NCBI RefSeq assembly: GCF_030161575.1
Contig: NZ_BSUL01000001.1
Span: forward strand, 2,523,809-2,587,808
DNA from: Arenivirga flava
GTDB lineage: Bacteria; Actinomycetota; Actinomycetes; Actinomycetales; Microbacteriaceae
Direction: 5' to 3'
DNA: 64,000 nucleotides
Shown: positions 1-7,750 of the stretch, in pieces
How positions within the stretch are numbered: position 1 is the stretch's first letter
How the letters are laid out: every line of letters begins with the position of its first letter
Notes under the pieces: model-generated
What the model saw: the letters and a program-made list of their open reading frames with translations, nothing else
Told to the model about the DNA's origin: nothing
Database searches by the model: none
Translations under genes and position numbers: made by a program

Positions 1-1
1 C

Positions 2-994
2 TCCTTCCCGGCGATCCTGTCGGCGAACCCCTGGGACAGCACGCCGGGCATCCTCAACCTGCCGGCCGTCCTCCTCGTGCTGCTCTGCGCGCTGCTGCTC
101 ATCCGCGGCGTCTCCGAGTCGGCGAAGGTCAACACGGCCATGGTCGTCATCAAGGTCGCCGTGCTGGTGCTCTTCGGCGCCGTCGCGTTCACCGGCTTCC
201 AGGCCGACAACTTCGCCGACTTCGCCCCGTTCGGCGCCGCCGGCGTGACCGCGGCGGCCGGCACGATCTTCTTCACCTTCATCGGTCTCGACGCGGTCTC
301 GACGGCGGGTGGCGAGGCGAAGGACCCGCGACGCAGCCTGCCGCGCGCGATCCTCGGCGCGCTCGCCGTCGTCACGGCGCTCTACCTGTTCGTGGCCGTC
401 GCGGCCATCGGCAGCCAGCCCTGGCAGGCCTTCTCCGACCCGGAGCAGCAGAGCGTGGGCCTCGCGGTGATCATCGAGAACATCACCGGTGCCGCCTGGC
501 CCGGCACCCTGCTCGCGCTCGGCGCGGTGATCTCGATCTTCTCGGTCACCCTCGTCGTCATGTACGGCCAGACCCGCGTGCTCTACTCGATGGGCCGCGA
601 CGGTCTCGTGCCCGGCTTCTTCGCGCGGGTGAACCAGCGCACCGGCACCCCGGTGAACACCACGATCGTCGTCGCGGTGGCGGTCGGGCTGCTCGCCGCC
701 TTCGTGCCGCTCGGCGGGCTCTGGGACCTCGTGTCGATCGGCACCCTCGTGGCGTTCATCGTGGTCGCCGTCTCGGTGCTCGTGCTGCGGCGCAAGCGCC
801 CCGACCTGCCGCGCGGCTTCCGCGTGCCGTTCGGCCCGGTCATCCCGGTGCTGTCGATCATCACCTGCCTCGTGGTGCTCTCGGGCCTCGGGCTCGTGAC
901 CTACGCGTGGTTCGGCGCGTGGGTCGGAGCGGCACTGCTGTACTACGCGCTGTGGGGCCGCAAGTCGGCCGCGCGGGCCCGCGCGCGGGACTGA
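2..994 (+). CDS. APC-superfamily amino acid permease, C-terminal part
   Basis: The window opens inside this gene; frame 2 is open from the first bases, giving about 330 codons without the start. The protein is almost entirely hydrophobic helices with a basic tail (KSAARARARD). The segment FIGLDAVSTAGGEAKDPRR is the signature of the cationic amino acid transporter (CAT-like) branch of the APC superfamily, proton- or exchange-driven permeases in the cytoplasmic membrane. Substrate cannot be read from sequence. The stop lies one base before the next gene's GTG, so the two are probably co-transcribed. Family is confident, specificity is not. Confidence 0.85.
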   Translation, partial: SFPAILSANPWDSTPGILNLPAVLLVLLCALLLIRGVSESAKVNTAMVVIKVAVLVLFGAVAFTGFQADNFADFAPFGAAGVTAAAGTIFFTFIGLDAVSTAGGEAKDPRRSLPRAILGALAVVTALYLFVAVAAIGSQPWQAFSDPEQQSVGLAVIIENITGAAWPGTLLALGAVISIFSVTLVVMYGQTRVLYSMGRDGLVPGFFARVNQRTGTPVNTTIVVAVAVGLLAAFVPLGGLWDLVSIGTLVAFIVVAVSVLVLRRKRPDLPRGFRVPFGPVIPVLSIITCLVVLSGLGLVTYAWFGAWVGAALLYYALWGRKSAARARARD

Positions 995-995
995 C

Positions 996-1343
996 GTGCC
1001 CGACCGGCTCGCCGGGTTCGACCCGCTGCTCCTGCTGGCCGTCGCGGCCCTGGTGTCGCTCGCGGCGCTCGTCGCGGTGCTCCGGCGGGCGCGTCGACGT
1101 CGGCTGCCGCGGCGGTGGACCCGCCACATCGAGCAGCGGATGCGCCAGCGCCGCATCGCGCGCGCCGACGTCGAGCGCGTGGTCGCAAATCCCGCCCGCG
1201 TCACCCGCGACCGCGACGAGCGCAGCGTGCGCCTCGACGGCCGGGTCGGCGGCCGTCCGCTCAAGGTGTGGGTCGCGGAGCCGTGGCCGCCGCGGCGCGA
1301 GATCGTGCTGAAGTCCGCGGCCTGGGGCGACGTCGACGGCTGA
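996..1343 (+). CDS. small membrane-anchored DUF4258-like protein
   Basis: 115 residues from a GTG one base after the permease stop. Residues about 8-28 form one hydrophobic segment, then a short Arg-rich stretch, then a cytoplasmic domain carrying HIEQRMRQRRIARADVERVV and later RDRDERSVRLDGRVGGRPLKVWV. That H..xRMxxRxI..xDV..V..nP pattern resembles the DUF4258 family of small proteins of unknown activity, some of which are toxin-like. No partner gene is seen. Assignment to DUF4258 is from motif memory only; function unknown. Confidence 0.6.
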   Translation: MPDRLAGFDPLLLLAVAALVSLAALVAVLRRARRRRLPRRWTRHIEQRMRQRRIARADVERVVANPARVTRDRDERSVRLDGRVGGRPLKVWVAEPWPPRREIVLKSAAWGDVDG

Positions 1344-1401
1344 CGCGCCACCGGCGCGTGTGAGGATGGGCGGCGCCGTGCATCCGATCGAAGGAGCCCC
1401 C

Positions 1402-2193
1402 GTGAGCCACGACCACCTGATCGAGCTGGCGACCTCCGTCGCCGTGGGGGCCGGCGAGCTGGCGCTGGCGCGGCGCCGGGCCGGCGTGACCGTCGCGGCC
1501 ACGAAGTCGAGCGCCGAGGACATCGTCACCGAGGCCGACCGCGAGGTCGAGGCCCTCATCCGCTCGCGCATCGCCGCCGCGCGGCCCGACGACGGCTTCC
1601 TCGGCGAGGAGGGCGACGAGGCCGAGAGCCGCACCGGCCTCACCTGGGTGGTCGACCCGATCGACGGCACCGTCAACTACTTCTACGACCGGCCCGCCTG
1701 GTCGGTGAGCGTCGCGCTCGTCGAGGGCGACCCGCGGGCCGGTGGCCGCGCCGTGGTGGGCGCCGTGTTCAACCCCGTCGGCGGTGAGCTCTTCCGCGCC
1801 TCCCGCGGCGGCGGCGCGTGGCTGGGGGAGCGGCGGCTGCAGGTCAACGCCGACGTTCCCCTCGAGCTGGCCCTCGTCGCGACCGGCTACGCCTACCAGG
1901 CCGAGACGCGCATCCGCCAGGCGTCCATCGTGGAGGGCGTGATCGGCCGCGTGCGCGACGCCCGCCGCATCGGCAGCGCCGCGCTCGAGCTCTGCGACGT
2001 GGCCGCGGGCCGCACCGACGTGTACTACGAGAACGAGCTGAGCCCGTGGGACTACGCGGCCGGCGCGCTCATCGTCGAGGAGGCGGGCGGCAGCTTCGAC
2101 ATCCATCCCAGCGACGGCATGGCGTTCATGGTCGCCGGCGAGCCCGCCCTGGCGGAGCGGCTGCGCGCGCTGCTCGTCGAGCTCGGGCAGTAG
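1402..2193 (+). CDS. inositol monophosphatase family protein
   Basis: About 263 residues. GTG 1402 is chosen because AAGGAG lies five bases upstream (1391-1396). Family motifs are all present: GEEGDE near residue 70 (metal-binding Glu), WVVDPIDGTVNYF near 85 (DPIDGT metal site) and SPWDYAAGALIVEEAGG near 215. These define the Mg-dependent, Li-sensitive phosphatase fold that hydrolyses inositol-1-phosphate, histidinol phosphate or similar monophosphates. In actinobacteria members act as SuhB/ImpA or as histidinol phosphatase HisN; the sequence alone does not decide. A palindromic repeat follows at 2236-2295. Confidence 0.9.
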   Translation: MSHDHLIELATSVAVGAGELALARRRAGVTVAATKSSAEDIVTEADREVEALIRSRIAAARPDDGFLGEEGDEAESRTGLTWVVDPIDGTVNYFYDRPAWSVSVALVEGDPRAGGRAVVGAVFNPVGGELFRASRGGGAWLGERRLQVNADVPLELALVATGYAYQAETRIRQASIVEGVIGRVRDARRIGSAALELCDVAAGRTDVYYENELSPWDYAAGALIVEEAGGSFDIHPSDGMAFMVAGEPALAERLRALLVELGQ

Positions 2194-2235
2194 CGCCGGG
2201 CGCCATTCGTCCGGGCGCGGCTGCGCGGGTGTGAA

Positions 2236-2295
2236 GCAGTACCGGGGCGACGATGCGGTACCGCGTTCGGTGCTGCGCTGTCGTTCGGGTACTGC
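2236..2295. repeat. intergenic palindrome, family 1, copy 1
   Basis: Two imperfect 30-bp arms (2236-2265 and 2266-2295) begin GCAGTACC and end GGTACTGC. The same layout and much of the same sequence recurs at 7581-7644; both are followed by GCCGAGCGGATG. It lies between convergent genes and may serve as a transcription end. Confidence 0.7.
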
Positions 2296-2381
2296 CGAGC
2301 GGATGGGAGGCCCGGCGGTGGGGCGCCGAGCGGACGGGTGCTCCGAGCGCATGCGCGGATGAGGCGATCCGCCACACCGGC

Positions 2382-3146
2382 TCAGCCCGCCAGCACGCCG
2401 TCCTCGAGCCGCAGCACGCGGTCGGCGGCGGCGAGCAGCTCGGGCTCGTGGGAGACCGCGAGCACGGCGACGCCGCGGCGCGCCTCCTCGCGCAGCACGG
2501 CGAGCACGGCGGCGCGCTGCTCGGCGTCGAGGCCGGTGGTCGGCTCGTCGAGCAGCAGCAGCTCGGCGCCGCGGGCCAGGCCCTGCGCCAGCAGCACGCG
2601 CTGGCGCTGGCCGCCGGAGAGCTCGGCGAACGGCCGCGCGGCGAGGCCGTGCATGCCGACCCGGGCGAGGGCGTCGTCGACGAGCAGCCGCTCGATCGCG
2701 CGACGGCGCAGCAGCGGGGCGCGCTGCGCCCAGGCGCCGATGGCTGCGACGTCGCGCACGGTCACGGGCAGCCGGTCGGGCGCGGCGCTGCGCTGCGGCA
2801 CGAAGGCGTGCGCGTCGACGGCCAGCTCCACGCTGCCGCCGCTCGGCGCGAGCACGCCGGCCAGCGCCTCGAGCAGGGTCGACTTGCCGGCGCCGTTCGG
2901 TCCGGCGATGACGGTGAGCGCGCCGCGCGGCACGCGCAGGTCGATGCCGCGCAGCACCTCGCGACCGCCGAGGTCGACGCGGAGGGCGCGGGCGGTGACC
3001 GCATCCGCTCGTCCGACGGCGGCCCGGTCCGCGGCATCGGGATCGGAGCGGCGCGCGGCAGCGCGCTCTGCGGCGTCGCGCTCTGCGGCGTCGCCGAAGC
3101 CGGCGTCGCGCGCGGCGTCCGGTGAGACGGATGAACGGAACGGCAC
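2382..3146 (-). CDS. aztA: zinc ABC transporter ATP-binding protein AztA-like
   Basis: 254 residues; cytoplasmic ATPase of an ABC metal importer. Walker A is GPNGAGKST, the signature is LSGGQRQR, Walker B is ELLLLDEPTTGLD, and the H-loop is VSHE. An unusual 45-residue Ala/Arg/Asp-rich N-terminus precedes the ABC domain, so an internal start is possible. GTG 3146 is preceded on the minus strand by TATGGT and six bases, a leaderless arrangement, which supports it. It is divergent from the permease aztB across a Zur-type box at 3164-3178, placing it in zinc uptake. Manganese cannot be excluded. Confidence 0.85.
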   Translation of the reverse strand: MPFRSSVSPDAARDAGFGDAAERDAAERAAARRSDPDAADRAAVGRADAVTARALRVDLGGREVLRGIDLRVPRGALTVIAGPNGAGKSTLLEALAGVLAPSGGSVELAVDAHAFVPQRSAAPDRLPVTVRDVAAIGAWAQRAPLLRRRAIERLLVDDALARVGMHGLAARPFAELSGGQRQRVLLAQGLARGAELLLLDEPTTGLDAEQRAAVLAVLREEARRGVAVLAVSHEPELLAAADRVLRLEDGVLAG

Positions 3147-3152
3147 GTCCCC

Positions 3153-3192
3153 ACCATAGCATTTGATAATCGTTATCAGTTAACGCTACGGT
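3153..3192. promoter_or_regulatory. divergent azt promoters with Zur-type box at 3164-3178
   Basis: TGATAATCGTTATCA (3164-3178) has perfect 6-bp arms and is strikingly AT-rich for this genome. It matches the form of actinobacterial Zur boxes (TGAnAATnATTnTCA-like). On the left, minus-strand TATGGT (3158-3153) sits six bases from the aztA GTG; on the right TACGGT (3187-3192) sits eight bases from the aztB GTG. One bound repressor would cover the upstream promoter elements of both genes, giving zinc-dependent co-repression. Confidence 0.8.
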
Positions 3193-3200
3193 CGCTCCTC

Positions 3201-4067
3201 GTGACCTGGCTCCTCGATCCGCTCTCCCTCGACTTCGTGCTGCGTGCCCTCATCGGCGGCGCGCTCGTGGCCGCGATCTGCGGCGTCGTGGGCACCTGGG
3301 TGGTCATCCGCGGCATGGCGTTCCTGGGGGAGGCGCTCGCCCACGGCATGCTGCCCGGCGTCGCGCTCGCCACGCTGCTGGGCGCGCCCGTGCTGCTCGG
3401 CGCCGCGGTGAGCGCGGCCGCCATGAGCTTCGGCATCGGCGCCGTGCAGCGCCGCGCGAAGCTCTCGTACGACACGAGCATCGGCATGCTCTTCGTCGGC
3501 ATGCTCGCGCTCGGGGTGATCGTCATCTCGCACTCGGCGAGCTTCGCGACCGACGCCACGGCCATCCTGTTCGGCGACATCCTCGCCATCTCGACGGCCG
3601 ACGTCGTGCAGCTCGCCGTCGCGCTGCTCGTCACCCTCGCGGTCGCGGCGCTCTGCCACCGCGCGCTCGTCGCCGAGGCCTTCGACCCTCGGGTGGCGAG
3701 CGTCCTGAGGCTGCGGCCGCGGCTCGCCCGGGTCGCGCTCGTCGGGCTCGTCACGATCGCGGTCGTGGCCTCGTACCAGGCGGTCGGCTCGCTGCTCGTC
3801 GTGGGCCTGCTGCTCGCGCCCGCCGTGGCCGCCGGGCACTGGACCCGTCGCATCCCGGCCACCATGGCGCTCGCCGCGATCATCGGCGCGGCCGCCGTGC
3901 TCGTGGGACTGCTCGTCTCCTGGCACGCGGGCACCGCTGCGGGCGCCTCGATCGCGGCCGTCGCCATCCTCGGCGCCGGCGTCTCCGGGGCGCTGCGCGC
4001 GGCGCTCGCGGCGGTGCGACGCCGTTCGACTCCGCTCCGGGATGCGGGGGTGCCCGCCGTGGCCTGA
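3201..4067 (+). CDS. aztB: zinc ABC transporter permease AztB-like
   Basis: 288 residues, GTG start, eight or so hydrophobic helices. The sequence RGMAFLGEALAHGMLPGVA and the later SYQAVGSLLVVGLLLAPA are typical of the ABC-3 family of Zn/Mn/Fe permeases (ZnuB/AztB/TroC). It forms the membrane channel through which zinc delivered by the binding protein AztC enters. It starts the rightward arm of the locus after the Zur-type box and is followed, across a 158-bp gap with a strong inverted repeat, by two lipoproteins and AztD. Metal specificity is inferred from the aztC/aztD neighbours. Confidence 0.87.
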   Translation: MTWLLDPLSLDFVLRALIGGALVAAICGVVGTWVVIRGMAFLGEALAHGMLPGVALATLLGAPVLLGAAVSAAAMSFGIGAVQRRAKLSYDTSIGMLFVGMLALGVIVISHSASFATDATAILFGDILAISTADVVQLAVALLVTLAVAALCHRALVAEAFDPRVASVLRLRPRLARVALVGLVTIAVVASYQAVGSLLVVGLLLAPAVAAGHWTRRIPATMALAAIIGAAAVLVGLLVSWHAGTAAGASIAAVAILGAGVSGALRAALAAVRRRSTPLRDAGVPAVA

Positions 4068-4108
4068 CCCGCGCCCGCCCGCGCCCGCCCGTCCGCCCCC
4101 GAATGCAT

Positions 4109-4165
4109 CGAGTTGCCGCATATGGCTGCCTCGAGTCCGTCGAAGCAGCCATACGCGGCAACTCG
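4109..4165. repeat. long inverted repeat downstream of aztB
   Basis: Two 21-bp arms (4109-4129, 4145-4165) differ at one base and flank a 15-base loop. Arms start CGAGTTGCCGC. RNA from either strand would fold into a very stable hairpin, so it could end or attenuate transcription between aztB and the next gene. No T-tract follows. No second copy was found in the window. Confidence 0.75.
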
Positions 4166-4225
4166 ACGCGGCGGACGGCGTCGAGGGCCCGCATCCGCTC
4201 CAACCCACCGCCCCTGAAAGGCACC

Positions 4226-5415
4226 ATGCTCCACCGCACGACCCTGCTGATCCCGGCCATCGCCCTGGTCGCCCTCACGGGCTGCGCGGGCTCCGCCGAG
4301 CCCGTCGAGACCCCCGAGCCCACCGACGGCGCCGGCCACGGCGCCGTCGCCGGTGCGGCCGAGGTGAGCGAGCCGCAGCTGCACCTCACGACCATCGACC
4401 CCGCGGGGTCGGTGTCGCAGCTCGACCTGCTCGACGAGTCGGTCACCGAGATCGGCGCCATCGAGCCCGCGAGCGCGATGACCACCGACGGGCGCTACCT
4501 CTTCGCGAGCGGATCGGAGGGGGTCACCGTCGTCGACAGCGGCATGTGGACCTGGGATCACGTCGACCACTTCCACTACTACCGGGCGACCCCGAGCATC
4601 GTCGGCACCGTGCCGGGGAGGGTGACGCGGTCGTCGCGACCACGAACCTCTCGACCACCGGATCGACCGGCCTGTTCTTCGCGGAGAGCGGTGAGGCCGT
4701 GCTGCTCGACACCGAGGCGCTGTCGAAGGGCGAGATCGTGGAGCGCTTCCGACGCGAGCTCGACCCGCAGGCCGGCGTGCTGGCGCCCATCGGCTCGCAC
4801 GCGGTGCTCGCCGCCGACGGGCTCGCGCGGGTGCTCGACGAGGACGGCGAGCCGAGCGGCGCCGAGGCGGCCTGCATCGACCCGGAGGGCACCATCGCCA
4901 CCAGGGTCGGCGTCGTGATCGGCTGCGCGGACGGCGCACTGCTCGCCACCGCCGACGGCGACGACGTGACCCTCGAGGCGATCGCCTACCCGGACGGCGC
5001 GGAACGCGCGACGAGCTTCGCGAACCGCGAGGGGCGGCCGACCGCAGCCGCCCTCGCGGGCGACCGGGGCATCTGGCTGCTCGACACCCGCGAGCGCAGC
5101 TGGACCCTGCTGCCCGCACCCGCGCCGCTCGTGCAGGTCACCGCCGTGGACGACGACGCGGAGCACGTGCTCGCGCTCGCCGCCGACGGACGGGTGCTCG
5201 TGCTCGACGGCAGCGGCGCGCAGCTCGCCGCCACGGAGCCGCTCGTCGACGCGTCCCAGCCCGGCGTCGCGCTCATCGCCGATCAGCAGCGCGCGTACCT
5301 CGCGGCGCCCGCCGAGCAGCGCCTCGTGGAGATCGACTTCGCCGACGGCGCGCGCATCGCGCGCACGTTCGAGACGCCGACCGAGCCCGCCTTCACGGCG
5401 CTGACGGGGCGGTGA
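4226..5415 (+). CDS. AztD-like beta-propeller lipoprotein (frameshifted as read)
   Basis: ATG 4226 follows GAAAGG and encodes a lipoprotein signal (LVALTGC). The first frame runs to VGTVPG near 4615; the homologous continuation EGDAVVATTNLSTTG is one frame away. Restoring one G in the GGGG run at 4615-4618 joins them into roughly 395 residues. Repeating blades such as GVTVVDSGMWTW and GRVLVLDGSG resemble the zinc chaperone AztD encoded two genes downstream. A candidate metal site is HVDHFHYY; an acidic/His stretch DGAGHGAVAGA follows the lipobox. The stop overlaps the aztC start (GTGA), so it belongs to the zinc operon. Role as a second periplasmic zinc carrier is inference. Confidence 0.7.
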
Positions 5416-6308
5416 CCGGCATGCGCATCCGCTCCTCCGTGGCCCTCGGCGTCGCCGGTCTGCTCGCGCTCTCCGGCTGCGGTGCCGTCGCCGGCGACGA
5501 CCGGCCGCTGGTGGTCGTGACGACGAACATCCTCGGCGACGTGGTCGGCGAGCTCGTCGGCGATCAGGCCGAGGTGATGACCCTCATGAGGCCGAACGCC
5601 GACCCGCATTCCTTCGAGATCTCGGCGCAGGAGGCGGCCCGTCTGCGCAGCGCCGACCTGCTCGTCTCGAACGGGCTCGGACTCGAGGAGGGCCTGCAGC
5701 AGCACCTCGACGCGGCCGACGACGTCGAGCAGTTCGTCGCGGGCGACGCGATCGAGGTGCTGGACTATGCCGAGGGCGACGCCGCGGGCCAGCCCGACTC
5801 GCACTTCTGGACCGACCCGCAGCGGATGCTCGACGTCGTCGACGCGCTGGTGCCCGTGCTGCAGGATCTCGGCATCGCCGACCCGGACCCGCAGTACCGC
5901 GCGGCGATCGAGCAGCTCGACGCCGAGATGACCGAGGCCTTCGCCGGCATCCCGGACGACCGCCGCGCGCTCGTCACCAACCACCACGTCTTCGGCTACC
6001 TCGCCCAGCGCTTCGACTTCGACGTGATCGGGGCGATCATCCCCGGCGGCACGACGCTCGCCGCGCCCAGCGCATCCGATCTGGCCTCGCTCGTCGGCGC
6101 GGTGGAGGAGGCGGGCGTGCCCGCGATCTTCGCCGAGTCGTCGTCGCCCGACCGCCTCGCCCGAGCGCTCGCCGAGGAGGCGGACGTGCACGTCGAGGTC
6201 GTGGAGCTGTTCACGGAGTCGCTGACCGAGGCGGATGGCGGCGCCCCCGACTACCTGACCATGATGCGCGTCAACACCGAGCGCATCACCACCGGGCTCT
6301 CGTCCTGA
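5412..6308 (+). CDS. aztC: zinc ABC transporter substrate-binding lipoprotein AztC-like
   Basis: 298 residues with lipobox LALSGC. Cluster A-I metal-binding protein (ZnuA family): His in MRPNADPHSFEIS, His in SHFWTDP, His in TNHHVFGYLAQRF and the acidic residue in IFAESS are the expected zinc ligands. The long His/Asp loop of ZnuA is absent, as in AztC proteins that depend on the chaperone AztD. GTG 5412 overlaps the preceding stop; an ATG nine bases later is an alternative. It delivers Zn to AztB on the outer face of the membrane. Confidence 0.9.
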   Translation: MTGMRIRSSVALGVAGLLALSGCGAVAGDDRPLVVVTTNILGDVVGELVGDQAEVMTLMRPNADPHSFEISAQEAARLRSADLLVSNGLGLEEGLQQHLDAADDVEQFVAGDAIEVLDYAEGDAAGQPDSHFWTDPQRMLDVVDALVPVLQDLGIADPDPQYRAAIEQLDAEMTEAFAGIPDDRRALVTNHHVFGYLAQRFDFDVIGAIIPGGTTLAAPSASDLASLVGAVEEAGVPAIFAESSSPDRLARALAEEADVHVEVVELFTESLTEADGGAPDYLTMMRVNTERITTGLSS

Positions 6309-6343
6309 GACCCCGAAACCCACTGGAAAGAGAAGGACACAGC

Positions 6344-7537
6344 ATGCGCGCACAGCAACTGCGACGGGCCGGATTCCTGGCCCTCGCGACCGGAGCGGTA
6401 TTCGGCCTGGCGGCCTGCAGCAGCACGGCCACCGGCGGCACCGGCGACGGCGAGGCGGCCGGCGCCCGGGTCGCGATCTCCGTGCCGAACGGCATCGTCG
6501 TGCTCGACGGCGAGACCCTCGAGGTGGTCGACGAGTTCGACACCGAGGAGTTCACCCGCCTCAACCCGGCCGGCGACGGCCGCGGCGTGATGGTGACGAT
6601 GAGCGAGGGCTTCCAGGTGCTCGACACCGCGGCGGGCACCACCGGCGCGGCCGAGCTCACCGACCTCGTGTTCGAGGCCGACACCGCCGGCCACGTCGTG
6701 AGCCACGGCGGCAAGACCGTGCTCTACGCCGACGGCACGAGCGACTCGACGATCTTCGACACCGAGGACCTCTTCGCGGGCGAGGCGCTGCCCGAGACCG
6801 AGACGATCCCCGGCGAGGAGGCGCACCACGGCGTCTCGGTCGTGCTCGAGGACGGCTCGTTCCTGACGACCCGCGGCAACGCCGACGGGCGCAGCACCGT
6901 CGAGGTGCTCGACGCGGACGGCGAGCGGATCGCGATCAGCGACCAGTGCCCGGGCGTCCACGGCGAGGGCACCGCCGAGGGCGAGGCCGTCGTGTTCGGC
7001 TGCGAGAACGGCGCGATCCTCGTCAAGGACGGCGCGATCACCAAGCTCGACGCCCCGGACCAGCCGTACGGCCGGATGGGCAACGCCTACGTCAGCGAGA
7101 CCAGCCCGTTGATCGTCGGCGACTACAAGCACGACCCGGACGCCGAGGGCTACCTGCTGCACGAGGTCGTCGTCATCGACACCGAGGCCGAGACGTACGA
7201 GGTCACCGCCCTGCCGGAGGGCGTCGAGTACACCTTCCGCGACGTCGCGCGCGGCCCGGGCGACCTGGCCTACATCCTCGCCACCGACGGCTCGATCCAC
7301 GTCTTCGACCCCGCCACGGGCGAGCTGACGGACGAGTTCCCGGTCATCGGGGCGTGGGAGGGCCCGGCCGAGTGGCAGGACGCCCACCCCGCCATCAAGA
7401 TCGACGGCGACATCGCCTACGTGACCGAGCCGGCCACCGACGAGGTGCACGCCGTCGACCTCACCACCGGCGAGGTCGTCGCGAGCGTGACGCTCGACGC
7501 GGCGCCGAACGAGATCGCGGTGGCCTCGGGCCGCTGA
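6344..7537 (+). CDS. aztD: zinc metallochaperone AztD-like lipoprotein
   Basis: 397 residues; ATG follows GAAAGAGAAGG. Signal peptide ends at lipobox LAACSS. The rest is a chain of beta-propeller blades (GIVVLDGETLEVVDEF, AYVTEPATDEVHAVDL). Candidate metal ligands include EEAHHGVSVV, CPGVHGEG, GDYKHDP and DAHPAIKI. AztD proteins bind zinc in the periplasm or on the cell surface and pass it to AztC. It ends the operon: a hairpin built from an inverted 10-mer pair follows at 7544-7579. Confidence 0.85.
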   Translation: MRAQQLRRAGFLALATGAVFGLAACSSTATGGTGDGEAAGARVAISVPNGIVVLDGETLEVVDEFDTEEFTRLNPAGDGRGVMVTMSEGFQVLDTAAGTTGAAELTDLVFEADTAGHVVSHGGKTVLYADGTSDSTIFDTEDLFAGEALPETETIPGEEAHHGVSVVLEDGSFLTTRGNADGRSTVEVLDADGERIAISDQCPGVHGEGTAEGEAVVFGCENGAILVKDGAITKLDAPDQPYGRMGNAYVSETSPLIVGDYKHDPDAEGYLLHEVVVIDTEAETYEVTALPEGVEYTFRDVARGPGDLAYILATDGSIHVFDPATGELTDEFPVIGAWEGPAEWQDAHPAIKIDGDIAYVTEPATDEVHAVDLTTGEVVASVTLDAAPNEIAVASGR

Positions 7538-7543
7538 TCCACC

Positions 7544-7579
7544 GCATCCGCTCGTCCGGCTCCACGGCCGAGCGGATGC
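7544..7579. terminator. hairpin made of an inverted GCATCCGCTC/GAGCGGATGC pair
   Basis: GCATCCGCTCG (7544-7554) and CGAGCGGATGC (7569-7579) form a perfect 11-bp stem with a 14-base loop, seven bases after the aztD stop. No T-tract. Likely end of the zinc operon transcript. Confidence 0.65.
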
Positions 7580-7580
7580 G

Positions 7581-7644
7581 CGGCAGTACCGAGACAACAC
7601 GGCAGTACCGGTACCGGTACTGCCGTGTCGTGCGCATACTGCCG
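7581..7644. repeat. intergenic palindrome, family 1, copy 2
   Basis: Two 32-bp arms (7581-7612, 7613-7644) meet at GGTACC; 26 of 32 positions pair. The arms contain the inner repeat CGGCAGTACC twice. It is closely related to 2236-2295 and, like it, runs into GAGCGGATG. Confidence 0.8.
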
Positions 7645-7750
7645 AGCGGATGCACGGAGGGCCGGGGCGTATCGCCCCGGCCCTGTCGTGCGGGGCGGAG
7701 CTCGTTCCCGTGCTCGTAGGCTGATCGAATCAAGGGCCGGGGAGGGGTCG

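Noticed and set aside
3186-5119. Long minus-strand frames opposite the zinc operon
   Set aside because: They overlap aztB and the AztD-like gene entirely and lack any motif.
4226-5415. True pseudogene or programmed frameshift in the AztD-like gene
   Set aside because: No slippery heptamer was recognised, and the break matches the one-base-loss pattern of four other genes, including essential rplL.
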